Below, one piece after another: positions 1-9,800 of a stretch of 64,000 nt of DNA (position 1 is the first letter of the stretch; each line of letters starts with the position of its first letter). Origin of the DNA: Pusillimonas caeni (lineage in GTDB: Bacteria > Pseudomonadota > Gammaproteobacteria > Burkholderiales > Burkholderiaceae_B); NCBI RefSeq assembly GCF_003545815.1, contig NZ_PDUW01000004.1, positions 124,001 to 188,000 of the forward strand. The letters are read 5' to 3'. Position numbers and translations under genes: made by a program. The notes below the pieces were generated by a model. It saw only the letters and a list, made by a program, of their open reading frames with translations, was not told where the DNA came from and ran no database searches.

Positions 1-1
1 G

Positions 2-763
2 CTGTCGCTGATCTGGCTGAGCTGGCAGTTCGCGGGCCAGCTCCGCGCGAGCGGCCTGGCCGAACTCTGGCACCGGCCCGGCGACGGGAGCATGAGCCTA
101 TTCTCGGCGCTGGACCTGGTCATCGCCATGCCGGTTTCCTGGCTGCCCCTGGTGGCCGACTACGCCCGTCACGGCCGCAGCGGCCGCGGCGCGCTGGGCG
201 GAGTCTGGCTGGGCTATGCCGTGGCCAACATCTGGTGCTACGGCCTGGGCGTGATGATCGTCAGCGCGGTAGAGCCCGAGACCGGCCTGGTCAGCGCCCT
301 GCTGCTGGCGCAGGGCGGCCTGATCGCCCTGGGCCTGATCATGATCGACGAACTGGATAACGCCTATGGCGACATCTATTCGGGATCGGTGTCGGCCCAC
401 AGCTTGAAGCCGAAATGGAGCATCAAGCGCTGGGGCCTGGCCCTGGCGGCGCTCAGCATCTGCCTGGCCATGGTGCTGCCCATGCACAGCCTGGAGCCCT
501 TTCTGTTGACGCTCAGTTCGGTATTCGTGCCGCTCTATGGCGTGATCCTGGGCCGCCTGTCGCTGGGCGGCAATGTCGATGCACCGACGCGCCGCATCGA
601 ACCCATTTGCGCCGGGCTATGGCTGCTGGGCATCGCCTTTTACCATGGCCTGGCGCAATGGGCGCCTGGCTTCGGCTCTGCCCTACCCACGCTGGCGCTC
701 ACCTTCGTGCTGGCGCTGGCGACCCGCCGCGCCGGCGGCCTGCGGTCCGCGACGGCGGGATAA
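2..763 (+). CDS. NCS1 family permease, CytX-like (5' truncated)
   Basis: This is the C-terminal part of a multi-spanning inner-membrane permease; the reading frame is open to the window edge, so the true start lies outside. The segment IDELDNAYGDIYSGSVS resembles the conserved D-N-A-F/Y..IYS motif of nucleobase/cation symporter-1 proteins. About six hydrophobic segments are visible. Within the family it most resembles cytosine permease and the predicted hydroxymethylpyrimidine transporter CytX, so the likely substrate is a pyrimidine or thiamin precursor; that part is inference. It converges on the molybdenum hydroxylase operon with a 63-bp gap, so the two need not be functionally linked. Family assignment is fairly sure, substrate is not. 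Confidence 0.75.
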   Translation: MSLIWLSWQFAGQLRASGLAELWHRPGDGSMSLFSALDLVIAMPVSWLPLVADYARHGRSGRGALGGVWLGYAVANIWCYGLGVMIVSAVEPETGLVSALLLAQGGLIALGLIMIDELDNAYGDIYSGSVSAHSLKPKWSIKRWGLALAALSICLAMVLPMHSLEPFLLTLSSVFVPLYGVILGRLSLGGNVDAPTRRIEPICAGLWLLGIAFYHGLAQWAPGFGSALPTLALTFVLALATRRAGGLRSATAG

Positions 764-826
764 CGCCTGTCGCCGCGGACGCCTCGGCGAGCCGCTACCG
801 CGGGTGCCGGCCGGCGCAGGGCGGCC

Positions 827-2101
827 TCAGCGCAAGGCCCCCACGTCCCCCGGCTGCACATCGCCCTTCTGCCCGCCCCAGCGCGTGCGCAGATGATTGG
901 CCAGCCTGGCGATCTGCTCGTCATCGAGTTCGCCGGCGAATCCCGGCATGGCCTGGCGGTCGCCCTCGGGTAGCGAGCGGGCTTCCAGGCCGTGCAGTAT
1001 GACGTGGACGAGGTTGTGCGCATCGGCATTGCGTAGGGTCGAATTGCCCTTGAGCGCCACGGTGGCGCCCGGCTTGCCCTCGCCGTTCATGGCATGGCAG
1101 CCGGCGCATACCGCCAGATAGATCGACCGGCCAGTGGTCAATCCGGCCTGCGGCGCCTCCTGCTGGTCGGCCGGCGCGGGCAAGGCAAGCGGCGGCAACG
1201 GCTCATCGCCCGTCAGATAGGCCACCATGGCCTGATTGTCGTCCTTGCTCAAGTGCCGCGTGCTGAAGTGGAAAGCCTCGTACATATCGCCATAGGCCGA
1301 CCCCAGCGGCGAAATGCCCAGCGCCAGAAAGCGCTGCAGATGTTCCGGCGTCCAGCCGCGCCGTGCCAGTCCCTCCGGCGTGATGTCGGGTGAATTCAGG
1401 TCCCCCAGCGTGCCGCCTTCGAACGAAGCGCCCAGATCCAATTGGCCGAAGGCGCCGCGCGGCGTATGGCATTCGGTGCAATGCCCCAAAGCGTTGGTCA
1501 GATAGCGCCCCCGCAGCCATTGCTGCGACTCGCCCTTGGAAACGTCGGGCAGTTCGTCCTTCAAGAAAAGCAGATTCCAGCCGCGCATGAGGAAGCGCAT
1601 ATTGAAGGGAAACGGCACTTCCGTCGGTTTGTTGGGCACCGCAATGGGCGGCACGCTGCGCAGATAAGCGTAAAGGGCGTCGCTGTCCTCGCGCGACATG
1701 CCCCGGTAGGTGGTGTAGGGCATGGCCGGATAAAGCGGATGCTCGGGCGCCAGGCCGTCGTGCAGGGCACGGTAGAAGTCGGCGGAAGTCCACTGTCCTA
1801 TGCCGTACTGCTTGTCGGGCGTGATGTTGGTGCCGTAGATGGTGCCGAACGGCGTCTCTATCGGCACGCCCCCCGCATACAGCGGCCCGTCCTGAGCGGT
1901 ATGGCAGGCCATGCAGTCGCCCGCCTGGGCCAGATATTTGCCCCGATCCAGCATTTGACGGTCGGCTGCCTCCGGACCGTCGGCGGCGCCGGTTTCGTAG
2001 CGCGGGTCCAGCAGGCCGGACAGTACGACGGCAGCCCCGATACCCAGCAGGATGACGACGACCAGCACAATACCCCAGCGTTTGCGTGTCTTAGCTCGCA
2101 T
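827..2101 (-). CDS. membrane-anchored triheme cytochrome c, electron acceptor subunit of a molybdenum hydroxylase
   Basis: The 424-residue protein has an uncleaved N-terminal membrane anchor (about residues 9-30) and three heme c attachment motifs: CMACH near residue 63, CTECH near 208 and CAGCH near 332. This three-domain architecture is that of the cytochrome subunits of membrane alcohol and aldehyde dehydrogenases and of nicotinate/isoquinoline hydroxylases. It should accept electrons from the Mo/Fe-S subunits on the periplasmic face and pass them to the respiratory chain. It is the last gene of the operon and its start overlaps the end of the 2Fe-2S gene by 11 bases. The role is clear from motifs and context; the substrate of the complex cannot be read. 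Confidence 0.9.
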   Translation of the reverse strand: MRAKTRKRWGIVLVVVILLGIGAAVVLSGLLDPRYETGAADGPEAADRQMLDRGKYLAQAGDCMACHTAQDGPLYAGGVPIETPFGTIYGTNITPDKQYGIGQWTSADFYRALHDGLAPEHPLYPAMPYTTYRGMSREDSDALYAYLRSVPPIAVPNKPTEVPFPFNMRFLMRGWNLLFLKDELPDVSKGESQQWLRGRYLTNALGHCTECHTPRGAFGQLDLGASFEGGTLGDLNSPDITPEGLARRGWTPEHLQRFLALGISPLGSAYGDMYEAFHFSTRHLSKDDNQAMVAYLTGDEPLPPLALPAPADQQEAPQAGLTTGRSIYLAVCAGCHAMNGEGKPGATVALKGNSTLRNADAHNLVHVILHGLEARSLPEGDRQAMPGFAGELDDEQIARLANHLRTRWGGQKGDVQPGDVGALR

Positions 2102-2651
2102 CGGCGTTCTCCCTGGTCAGGCCCGGCGTGGCGAGAATCAGGTCGCGCACCGCGCTGTGGTATCGAACGTAGCCCGTACAGCGGCAAATATGCTCGTTCA
2201 GCGAGTCGGTCACGACCTGCTCGACCCGGCTGCGTTCGATGGGCTCGCGCTGCAGTCGTTCGATCAGCACGGTGGCCGCGTTGACGAAGCCCGGCGTGCA
2301 ATAACCGCACTGGAAGCTGTAGTGCTCGAGAAAGGCCTGCTGTACCGGAGACATAGGCGGGGCGGCGCCTTCGCCGCCGGCTTTGGCGTGTCCCTCGACG
2401 GTGCGGATGCTTCGGTTGGCGAAGAAGCCCACTCCGGTAATGCAGCTGCGCACCGTCGCGCTGCTGCCGTCCTCTTTGTCGAGGATGACTGCACAGGCGT
2501 GGCATACGCCCTGCCCGCAGCCCAGCTTGGTACCGGTCAGGTTGGCGTACTCGTGCAGAAAATCGATCATCATCAGGCCTTCGGGCACTTCGATCGGCCC
2601 GATCTTCTCGCCGTTGATGGTAAGGCTGATTGGTATCGTGCGCAGGCTCAT
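2091..2651 (-). CDS. (2Fe-2S)-binding subunit of a xanthine dehydrogenase-family oxidoreductase
   Basis: This 186-residue protein carries both iron-sulfur clusters of the molybdenum hydroxylase small subunit. The plant-type ferredoxin cluster is seen as CGQGVCHACAVILD plus a later Cys in SCITG, and the second cluster as CGYCTPGF with CRCTGY. A longer upstream frame exists, but the ATG chosen here overlaps the stop of the Mo subunit gene as ATGA, the classic coupled arrangement. It also starts at the expected point before the first ferredoxin strand. Length is normal for the family (about 150-190). It relays electrons from the Mo cofactor to the triheme cytochrome encoded next. Confidence 0.93.
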   Translation of the reverse strand: MSLRTIPISLTINGEKIGPIEVPEGLMMIDFLHEYANLTGTKLGCGQGVCHACAVILDKEDGSSATVRSCITGVGFFANRSIRTVEGHAKAGGEGAAPPMSPVQQAFLEHYSFQCGYCTPGFVNAATVLIERLQREPIERSRVEQVVTDSLNEHICRCTGYVRYHSAVRDLILATPGLTRENADAS

Positions 2652-5600
2652 CCCATGGCCTCCTGTATCTGCTCCGGCGTTACGGGGAGGGTGTAGAAAC
2701 GTAATCCCGTGGCATGCGCGATTCCGTTCACGATTGCGCCCACGATGGGAATCATGACCACCTCGGCCATGCCTTTGGGCGGGTCCGTGTCGGAAAGTGG
2801 CGGGAGCACTTCCGCGGTCTGCGTCCACAACGCCACTTCCTTCGCGCGCGGCAGATGATAGCGATTGAAGTTCCAGGTACCGTTGCCCGGACCGTCCTCA
2901 TAAAGCGGCAGGTGTTCGTACAGAGCGTGGCCGATGCCCATGGCGATGCCGCCCTCGATCTGGCCCGACACCAGTTGCGGCGAAAGCAGGTTGCCGCATT
3001 CGATGATCGAATGGTGGTTCAGCAGTTCGATCTCGCCGCTGCCCTGGTCGACCGACACTTCAGCCAGGGTGGCCATGGCGGTGTAATAGGTGACGGCCGC
3101 GTTGTTGCGCTGGACCGGCGGGTAAAACACCTTGCTGCGGGGAATCACCTGGTACGACAGCCCGGTGCGCGAGCGGGTCGCGATCAGGGGATCGACGCCG
3201 GTGTTGGTGACGTAAGGCAGGCCGGACTGGCCGGGCGGGTTCGGCGAAGTGGGCGTGTCGTCCCCTTCTTCAGTCGTGGAGCCGCTGTCCTGCCCCGCAT
3301 CGCCGCCTCCTGCGCCGTGTCCCGTCATCTGGCGCGTGTTGGGGCTTTGCTCCTGCGCTCCGGCGGCGGCGCCCCCTCCGCCGGCTGCTCCGTTCGCGCT
3401 GCCCGTCTTCGTCCCGGCAGCCCCGCCGCCTGACCCTTCCGGCTGTCCATAGGCCAGCGCCAGCGCATCCAAGGGCAGGCGTTCGGCGGCGTCGCCGATG
3501 GGAAAGTCGGCCTCGGCCCATTGCCAGCGGTTGAAGGCGTGAACCACCGCGCCCACCACCAGTCCCATCTCGTGCGCCTTGGCGGCGAGCTGGGCCAGCG
3601 TCAAGGGCTGCATGCCGGCGGCGGTAAGGCGTCCGGCCTCCCAGCGGGCATCTTCCTGTCGCAGTACGTAAGGCGCGGCCTGCCCCGAGCCGATGCCCTG
3701 GCTCCAGATGGCCACCGCGGCCGGCCACAGGCCGTGCCGGAATATCAGGCGACAGGCCTCGCGCGTCGTATGGGTGTAGTAGTAGGCCGAATTGGAAGCG
3801 CTGGCCGGAGAGGCGTAGGCGGGCGTCCAGGCCGGATCGGCGGCAAGCCTGTCCTGGTCTTCCTGGCTCATGGTATAGGGATCGCCGCTCGAATAGATAG
3901 GCAGATCGGGCCAGTCGGTCAGGGCAAAGCCCACGTCTGTCGCCGGCGAGCCCAGCCACTGCGCACAGGCCAGCGCCTGCGACGTAACGGTGCCGGTGCC
4001 GATTTCAGTGCCCGTGTGCCGCAGCATGACCTTGCCTTCCCGCGTGAGCTCGACCTTGGCCAGTGATGATTCCGCCCCGGTGCCGAAGTCTTTCTGCACA
4101 CAGGCAAAGCCTACGCCATACAGGCGTCCCGGGTGGTTCGCCTCGTAATCCGCTTTGCGCCGCTGCCGCTCCTGCCAGATCGGATGCCGCCTGGCCTTCT
4201 CCATGACTTCGTCCGCGCGAAGAGCTCCGGCGGGTATGGCGCCCTGGGTGTTCTTCATGCCGGTCTTGAACACATTGCGCAGGCGGAAGTCGATGGGATC
4301 GAAACCCAGCTTGCCCGCGACCTCGTCGACCAGCATCTCGGTGGCGGCCATGGATTGCAGCGTGCCGTAGCCCCGGGCCGAGCCGGCATCGATTGCGCGC
4401 GAGGCGTCGGCCCGCGCCGTCAGATCGGACTGCGGAATGTAGTAGACCGATTGCGCGGCCGTGGCGCCCACCATCACGACCGAAGGCGAAAAATTGCATC
4501 GCCCGCCCCCATTCGCCGTCATGTCGGCCACGAACGAGCGGATCTTGCCTGTCTTGCGGTCGACGCCGATACGGTAGTCGATATGAAAGGCGTGGCGCTT
4601 GAGCGAGGTTTGAAATTGCTCGTAGCGGTCGTTGGCGATGCGCACGGGGCGGCCTTCGCCGTACAGCGCACAGACCAGGCCGTAATACGGCATGTTGAAG
4701 TGGTCTTTCGAACCATAGCCCACGGTGTAGCAGGGATGCAGCACCAGCGTCTGAACGTCGAACGAGGACTTGCCCAGCATGGTCGCGGCCGTGGCCGCCA
4801 CCTCGCTGGGCGACTGCGTCGGCACCACCATGTGCATCACGCGCGCCTTTTCATCGAACCAGCAGTTGGCGCTGTCCAGCTCCATCGATGCCGTATCGAT
4901 GGACTGCGTCTGGTAGCTGCGGTCCAGCACCAGCCAGTCTTCGGGCGGGTCGTCCAGGCGGGCCCGTATCTGCTGCGCATGGAACATGCCCTCTTCGCCC
5001 AGCTCGCCATGCGCCTTGCCATCGGGCCACACCGGAAGCTGCTTGCGCATCTGGCTTGGAAACACCGGGGCTTCCTTGAGGCTGGAGAACACGTCTTCGT
5101 CGAACGGCGTCTCGCCGCCCACCCTGACGAAGCGGAACGTACCCCAGGGATCGCGCTGCAGCGGCCCAGTGCGCTCGCCATAGTGCAGCACATCCTGCCG
5201 GAATTTCAAGGCGTCCTTGGCCAAGCGGAAGCGCGCGAAATCGTGAAAGATCAATATGGCCACCGCATGGCCCAGGTAGGCCGGCGTCTTTCCTTCGGGC
5301 AGCAGCATGTCTTCGCCGTAATACTCCGTGAACGCCACGCCGTCCCTTTCGAGATCGGCGGCAGTCACGATACGGTCGGGCGCCAGGTCGGGCTCGAGCC
5401 TGGACAGATCGAAGCCCTGGTAGGGCGCGTCGGCCCGGGTCGCTCGCAATATGAGCGCGTGGCTTTGATGCTGAGGCCAGTGCGGAAGATCGCGGGCGCG
5501 CACGTCCAGCGCGAATATCTTGCCGCCCCGCACCTTGGCCGGCCCGTCGACGCGGAAAGAAGACAGACCCGTGCGTTCGTCCCAAGGCACGGGCTCCACC

Positions 5601-5719
5601 AGCTTCTGTTCGAACAAGGCCGCATAGGCGCTGCTGCCGAACGGCGCGATGTAGGCCGTCAAGCCCGCGATGCTGCTGGCTTTGAGGAAACGACGGCGCG
5701 ACGGATCGAGTTTGGCCAT
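2648..5719 (-). CDS. Tat-exported molybdopterin-binding hydroxylase large subunit (IorB-like)
   Basis: The 1023-residue catalytic subunit belongs to the xanthine dehydrogenase / isoquinoline 1-oxidoreductase beta family. The chosen ATG gives a textbook Tat signal (SRRRFLKASS, hydrophobic stretch, then AYA) and has GGGAAGA upstream; a start 12 codons earlier is possible. Near the C-terminus GMAEVV carries the conserved Glu that acts as catalytic base in this family, followed by the usual NGIAHATGLR and LPVTPEQI. A Gly/Ala/Ser/Pro-rich, low-complexity insertion occupies about residues 757-835. With the 2Fe-2S and cytochrome genes it makes a periplasmic three-part hydroxylase resembling nicotinate dehydrogenase NicAB. 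The substrate, probably an N-heterocycle or aldehyde, is unknown. Confidence 0.9.
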   Translation of the reverse strand: MAKLDPSRRRFLKASSIAGLTAYIAPFGSSAYAALFEQKLVEPVPWDERTGLSSFRVDGPAKVRGGKIFALDVRARDLPHWPQHQSHALILRATRADAPYQGFDLSRLEPDLAPDRIVTAADLERDGVAFTEYYGEDMLLPEGKTPAYLGHAVAILIFHDFARFRLAKDALKFRQDVLHYGERTGPLQRDPWGTFRFVRVGGETPFDEDVFSSLKEAPVFPSQMRKQLPVWPDGKAHGELGEEGMFHAQQIRARLDDPPEDWLVLDRSYQTQSIDTASMELDSANCWFDEKARVMHMVVPTQSPSEVAATAATMLGKSSFDVQTLVLHPCYTVGYGSKDHFNMPYYGLVCALYGEGRPVRIANDRYEQFQTSLKRHAFHIDYRIGVDRKTGKIRSFVADMTANGGGRCNFSPSVVMVGATAAQSVYYIPQSDLTARADASRAIDAGSARGYGTLQSMAATEMLVDEVAGKLGFDPIDFRLRNVFKTGMKNTQGAIPAGALRADEVMEKARRHPIWQERQRRKADYEANHPGRLYGVGFACVQKDFGTGAESSLAKVELTREGKVMLRHTGTEIGTGTVTSQALACAQWLGSPATDVGFALTDWPDLPIYSSGDPYTMSQEDQDRLAADPAWTPAYASPASASNSAYYYTHTTREACRLIFRHGLWPAAVAIWSQGIGSGQAAPYVLRQEDARWEAGRLTAAGMQPLTLAQLAAKAHEMGLVVGAVVHAFNRWQWAEADFPIGDAAERLPLDALALAYGQPEGSGGGAAGTKTGSANGAAGGGGAAAGAQEQSPNTRQMTGHGAGGGDAGQDSGSTTEEGDDTPTSPNPPGQSGLPYVTNTGVDPLIATRSRTGLSYQVIPRSKVFYPPVQRNNAAVTYYTAMATLAEVSVDQGSGEIELLNHHSIIECGNLLSPQLVSGQIEGGIAMGIGHALYEHLPLYEDGPGNGTWNFNRYHLPRAKEVALWTQTAEVLPPLSDTDPPKGMAEVVMIPIVGAIVNGIAHATGLRFYTLPVTPEQIQEAMG

Positions 5720-6005
5720 GAAGTCTTCCCGGTATCGATAGAGGGGCGGTGACATGATTTTGCCACCGCCCTCATCAGCAAGGGACAGGCCAGCCGGTAC
5801 TGACGGCAAGCTTAAATGCCCGTGGCCGGCAAGCCCATTCCGGAAAATGATTTACGCAGCATACATCACAAGCTCATGTGCGAGCGCATGCGCTGATTCA
5901 GCTGACCGCAAGAAAGCGCTATACGCATCGGCATGCCGCCGGGATGTAATGCGTGCACACGCGCACTGCAGAAATTACATGCCCATGCTGTGGAGCAGGC
6001 ATGGT

Positions 6006-6569
6006 TCAGCCGGCAAAGCCGCCGTCGTCCAGAAAGGCCTGCTCTTCGGGCGTCGTCTCGCGCGCCAGGCTGGCATTGCGATGCGGGAAGCGGCCGAAGC
6101 GCTTCACGATGTCGAGATGATCGACGCCCCAGGCCAGCGAGTCGGCGGCGTGCTCTCGATACAGCTGCAGCGACAACTCCTGGTCGGCAAGGTCTTCGGA
6201 ATGCGTGAAAGGCAGGAAGGCGAACAGCCGCAAGGGCGGATCGAGCCGCATGATGAACCCTGCATCGAGCAGTCTTCGGGCATAGAGCCTGGCCAGCGGG
6301 TCGGTCGCAAACATGTGCGCCGTGCCGCGAAACGCATTGCGCGGAAACTGGTCCAGCAATATCACCAGTGCAAGCGCCGACTCGGGCTGCGAGCACCAGT
6401 CCTCCAGTTCGCGCCGGGCCGCCGAAAAATGCAGTTCCCGAAACCGCCGATTGAATTCCTCGTCGAATGCGGTGTCTTTGGCAAACCACTTGGCCGGCCC
6501 GGCCTGCCGCCAGAACTCGATGACGTCCAACGCTTGAGGAAAACGGGTTTCAGAACGGGCTGCATCCAT
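6006..6569 (-). CDS. DUF924 family protein
   Basis: The 187-residue protein matches the DUF924 family, which has a helical TPR-like fold. Visible landmarks are DVIEFWRQAGPAKWFAKD at the N-terminus, LALVILLDQFPRNAFRG in the middle and GRFPHRNA near the C-terminus, all hallmark segments of the family. The ATG chosen matches the usual family start; the frame is open further upstream, but that part would cross the terminator of the autotransporter gene. Biochemical function is not established for the family. It is transcribed on its own, downstream of and separated from the autotransporter by a strong hairpin. Confidence 0.88.
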   Translation of the reverse strand: MDAARSETRFPQALDVIEFWRQAGPAKWFAKDTAFDEEFNRRFRELHFSAARRELEDWCSQPESALALVILLDQFPRNAFRGTAHMFATDPLARLYARRLLDAGFIMRLDPPLRLFAFLPFTHSEDLADQELSLQLYREHAADSLAWGVDHLDIVKRFGRFPHRNASLARETTPEEQAFLDDGGFAG

Positions 6570-6663
6570 GGCGGGGCTCCTGGTCGAAGTGTATGGAATA
6601 GTGCCAGCATAGCAGCGTGGGCCCGCGCTGGTACAGTCTCTTGATCGACGGCCAGAACGCAAA

Positions 6664-6695
6664 AAAGGCCTGCAAGCGCATGCTTGCAGGCCTTT
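6664..6695 (-). terminator. intrinsic terminator after the autotransporter gene
   Basis: There is a 14-bp perfect stem (AAAGGCCTGCAAGC and its complement) around a GCAT loop. On the minus strand it is followed by a T run formed by the six A residues at 6661-6666. It lies 116 bases past the autotransporter stop and before the DUF924 start. Confidence 0.8.
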
Positions 6696-6810
6696 GGGTT
6701 TGCTTCGACGGACAGCTAAACGATTGAACTCGGGCTGTCCATTGACCACGGTGCAGCCGCCGGCCAAGGCGTGGGGCGCCAAGGCTTTTCGGCCTCGGCG
6801 CCCAGCTCCG

Positions 6811-9800
6811 TCAGAAGCGGGTGCGCAGGTACAGCTGGCCGCTGTGGTCGGTGTTGTCGTTGCCGTACTGGCCGCTGTAGCCCAGCCCCATGGCCGTGTT
6901 GCGGCCCACGGACATCTCAACGCCCAGGTCCAGCACCGCCGCGTTCTTGGCGATCGGCGCGCCGGCCACGTTGAACGCCGCCCCGCCGCCTTGCACGAAC
7001 GACACCCGCCGGCCCGGGTCGACATCACCCGAGGCATGGCGCCAGCCCAGGCCGGCAAACACATGCGCCGGGTTCGCGCCCACGTTTAGCGCCGTCTTGC
7101 CCCGCAGGCCCAGCGTGAAGGTCGTCACATCGTCCTTCTGGCTCTCGCCCTGCAAGGCGGCCGCCCCGCCCTCTTCGGTAAAGCCCTTGGCCTTCTGGCT
7201 CAGCCAGGCCAGGCCCAGGTAGGGCTCGACCACGCTGCGCTCGCCCACCGGCACCGCATAGCCCAGCTCGGTAAACAGCTGCGTGGTATGCGCCCGGTAG
7301 TCGGCCTTGAGCGTCTGGCTGCCGCCCACATTCACCGTGCGCCGCGAGTCGATGTCGTGATGGCTGTAGGCCGCGCCGGCCAGGAAGTTCAGCGTGCCGG
7401 TGCCCTGGCGCCAGCTGTTGCCACCATACAGCGCAGCCGTGAAGGTGCTGACATCCGACTTCGAATCGCGCTCGTCCACCTTGATGCGCCCGTCGGTATA
7501 GCCCAGGGCCCCGCCCACGCGCCAGCCGGCGCCCACCTCGGTGTCGCCGCCCAGGAACAGGCCCGCGGTATTGGTCTTGACCTTGGCTGCATTGCCGTCG
7601 CTGTCCAGCGTGTTCCAGTTGCCCACCACCTGGGCCCACAGCGGATAGGCCGCCGACCTGGGCATGGCCCCGGCCACCGCGCCGCCGGCCTGCGCCGTGG
7701 GCGCGCCGGGCAGCATGCCCGCGCCCAGGTTGGCGCGCAGGCGCTGGGTCAGCGTGCGCGAGACCAGGCTGCTGGACTGCAGCAGGGCCGCCTGTGTGCT
7801 GCCGTGCAGCTCGCCTGACAACTGGTTCAGCGCGTCCTTGCGGGCGTCCGGCTGCATCAGCATGACCGCGTCGGCCGAGGCGTTCTTGCCGGCCACCGAC
7901 AGCGCGCCGTCCAGCGTGGCGTTCTGGTTGGCCGAGTAGCCCGTGCGGTCGATGGCTTCCTGATCTACCGACAAGCTCACCTTGACGTCCTGGGCGCCGT
8001 ACTTGACCGGGTCCAGCTTGACCAGCGTACCGGCAAAGGTGTCGCCCAGCTGCTCGCTGTCGAACTCGTTCACCACGTTGCCGGCTTCGGTACGGATGAT
8101 GGTGTAGTCGTGGTCAAGGCGATAGCCCTGGTACTGGTCCACCTTCAGCGCCGCGCCCTTGAGATCGGCGTCGCCGTTGCGCACCACCAGCAAGTCGGCC
8201 TGGCCGTTGCCGTCGACTTCAAACTCGAACACCGAGCCTGCGACGGAACCAAGCGAATCGGCGGTGATCGTGCCGATGGAGTTGCCCGGAGCAACGAAGG
8301 AAAGGATGCTGTTCAATGGGCCCTGGATGTTCAGGTTGCCGCCCAATGTCGTGCCGCCCGTTACGTCGACGCCGCCGCGTACGTTGATCGGCTTCTCAAT
8401 GCTGCCGCCCCCAATCGACGCCAGCTGTGTCCGGCTTTCCGGCGCCAGCGCCAGAAGCTGTGCCCGGGCCTTGGCGAGCTGGTCTTGAATCTGCTGTTCG
8501 ATCTCTGCCTTGCGCGCCTGAATTTGAGCGATCAGGTCGGCAATGTGGGCATGCAGGCCGGTGTACGAATTATTATCCAGGCTCAAGGAACCGATATTGG
8601 TCGTCCCGCTACGGCTGAAGGCGAAGCTGCTGCCGCTGCCCTGCACCGGACCGTCGATGGTGGTGTTGCCGTTGAAAACGAACGTGCTGCCCACGCCATT
8701 GACTGCAAAGCCGCCCTGCTGGCCGGTGCCTTGTCCCTGGATGTGAACATCGTTGTTGAAGGTCACATTCGACTGCGGCATGCCGAACAGGCCGCCCACA
8801 ATGGTGGTAGGCGAACCTGCGAACAAGAAGTTCGAGCCCAGGGTTGTCGAGACGCTGCCGCCGATGCTGGACACGTTCTGGAACGAAACATTGGAGCCGT
8901 CCGGCGCGGTCACGTTACCCGCCTGGCTGCCCGTGACGGTGTCGCCCGACTTCGCCACATTGGTCTTGTCGTCCATCATGACGCCGACCCAGGACGAGGT
9001 GCTGTCGACTTCTATATGGGTATGCTCCGAAGAACCCAGCTTGCCGTCGCTGCCATAGTTCTCGATGTTGCCGATGGCGACCGTGCCATCGCGCAGGTTG
9101 ACGGCGATCTCACCGTTCTCGCCGCCTACGCCACGCGTTACGTGCAGGAACTGGCTGTTGTTCAGCGTGAAGTTGGAGCCCCTGAGCTCCACCGTCTGCT
9201 CCGGCTCGGCCAATATGCCCGAACCGTCGACCGTGCCGAAGTAGGAACGGATGGACGGGCCGTTTGCCTGGACCGTGACGCCATCCAGCTCGATGTCGGC
9301 GCCGTTCAGCAACTGCAGGCCGGCGCTGCCTTCTCCGGAAGCGGTGATGGAACCGCCCTTCATGAAAATGTCGCTGTCGCCGTTGTAGGCGCCAAGGCCG
9401 ACCGCATCCTTGCCGGAAACGTTGATGTGGACGTTGTGGAGCTCGACGCCGGAGGACGCGTAGCCGACCGGGCCGGCAGCCATGGTGGTGACTTTGTACT
9501 CCACGGGCTCTGGAACCAGCACGGCCGCGATCACGCCGTCGGCTCCCTCGCCGCTGGTCGTGATGGTGGTATTGGCAAGCCCGATCAAGCCGCCATTGAG
9601 CGCCACGGCGCCCATGGCGTCTTCACCGCTGGTCTTAATGGAACCGCCGGTGAAGTTCAGCTTGCTGCCGCTGCCCCATTCTTCTGCTTCGTAGTCGTAA
9701 TTCGAGCCGTAGGCCGTAACGCCGTGCGCTTCCTCGCCGGAGGTCTGCACGGTGACGTTGTTGGCCACTATGGTCGACGCAGTATTGAGCTCGTTTCCTG

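Noticed and set aside
4133-5752. Long plus-strand frame opposite the molybdenum hydroxylase gene
   Set aside because: GC-rich antisense frame; the minus-strand protein has full family motifs and a Tat signal.
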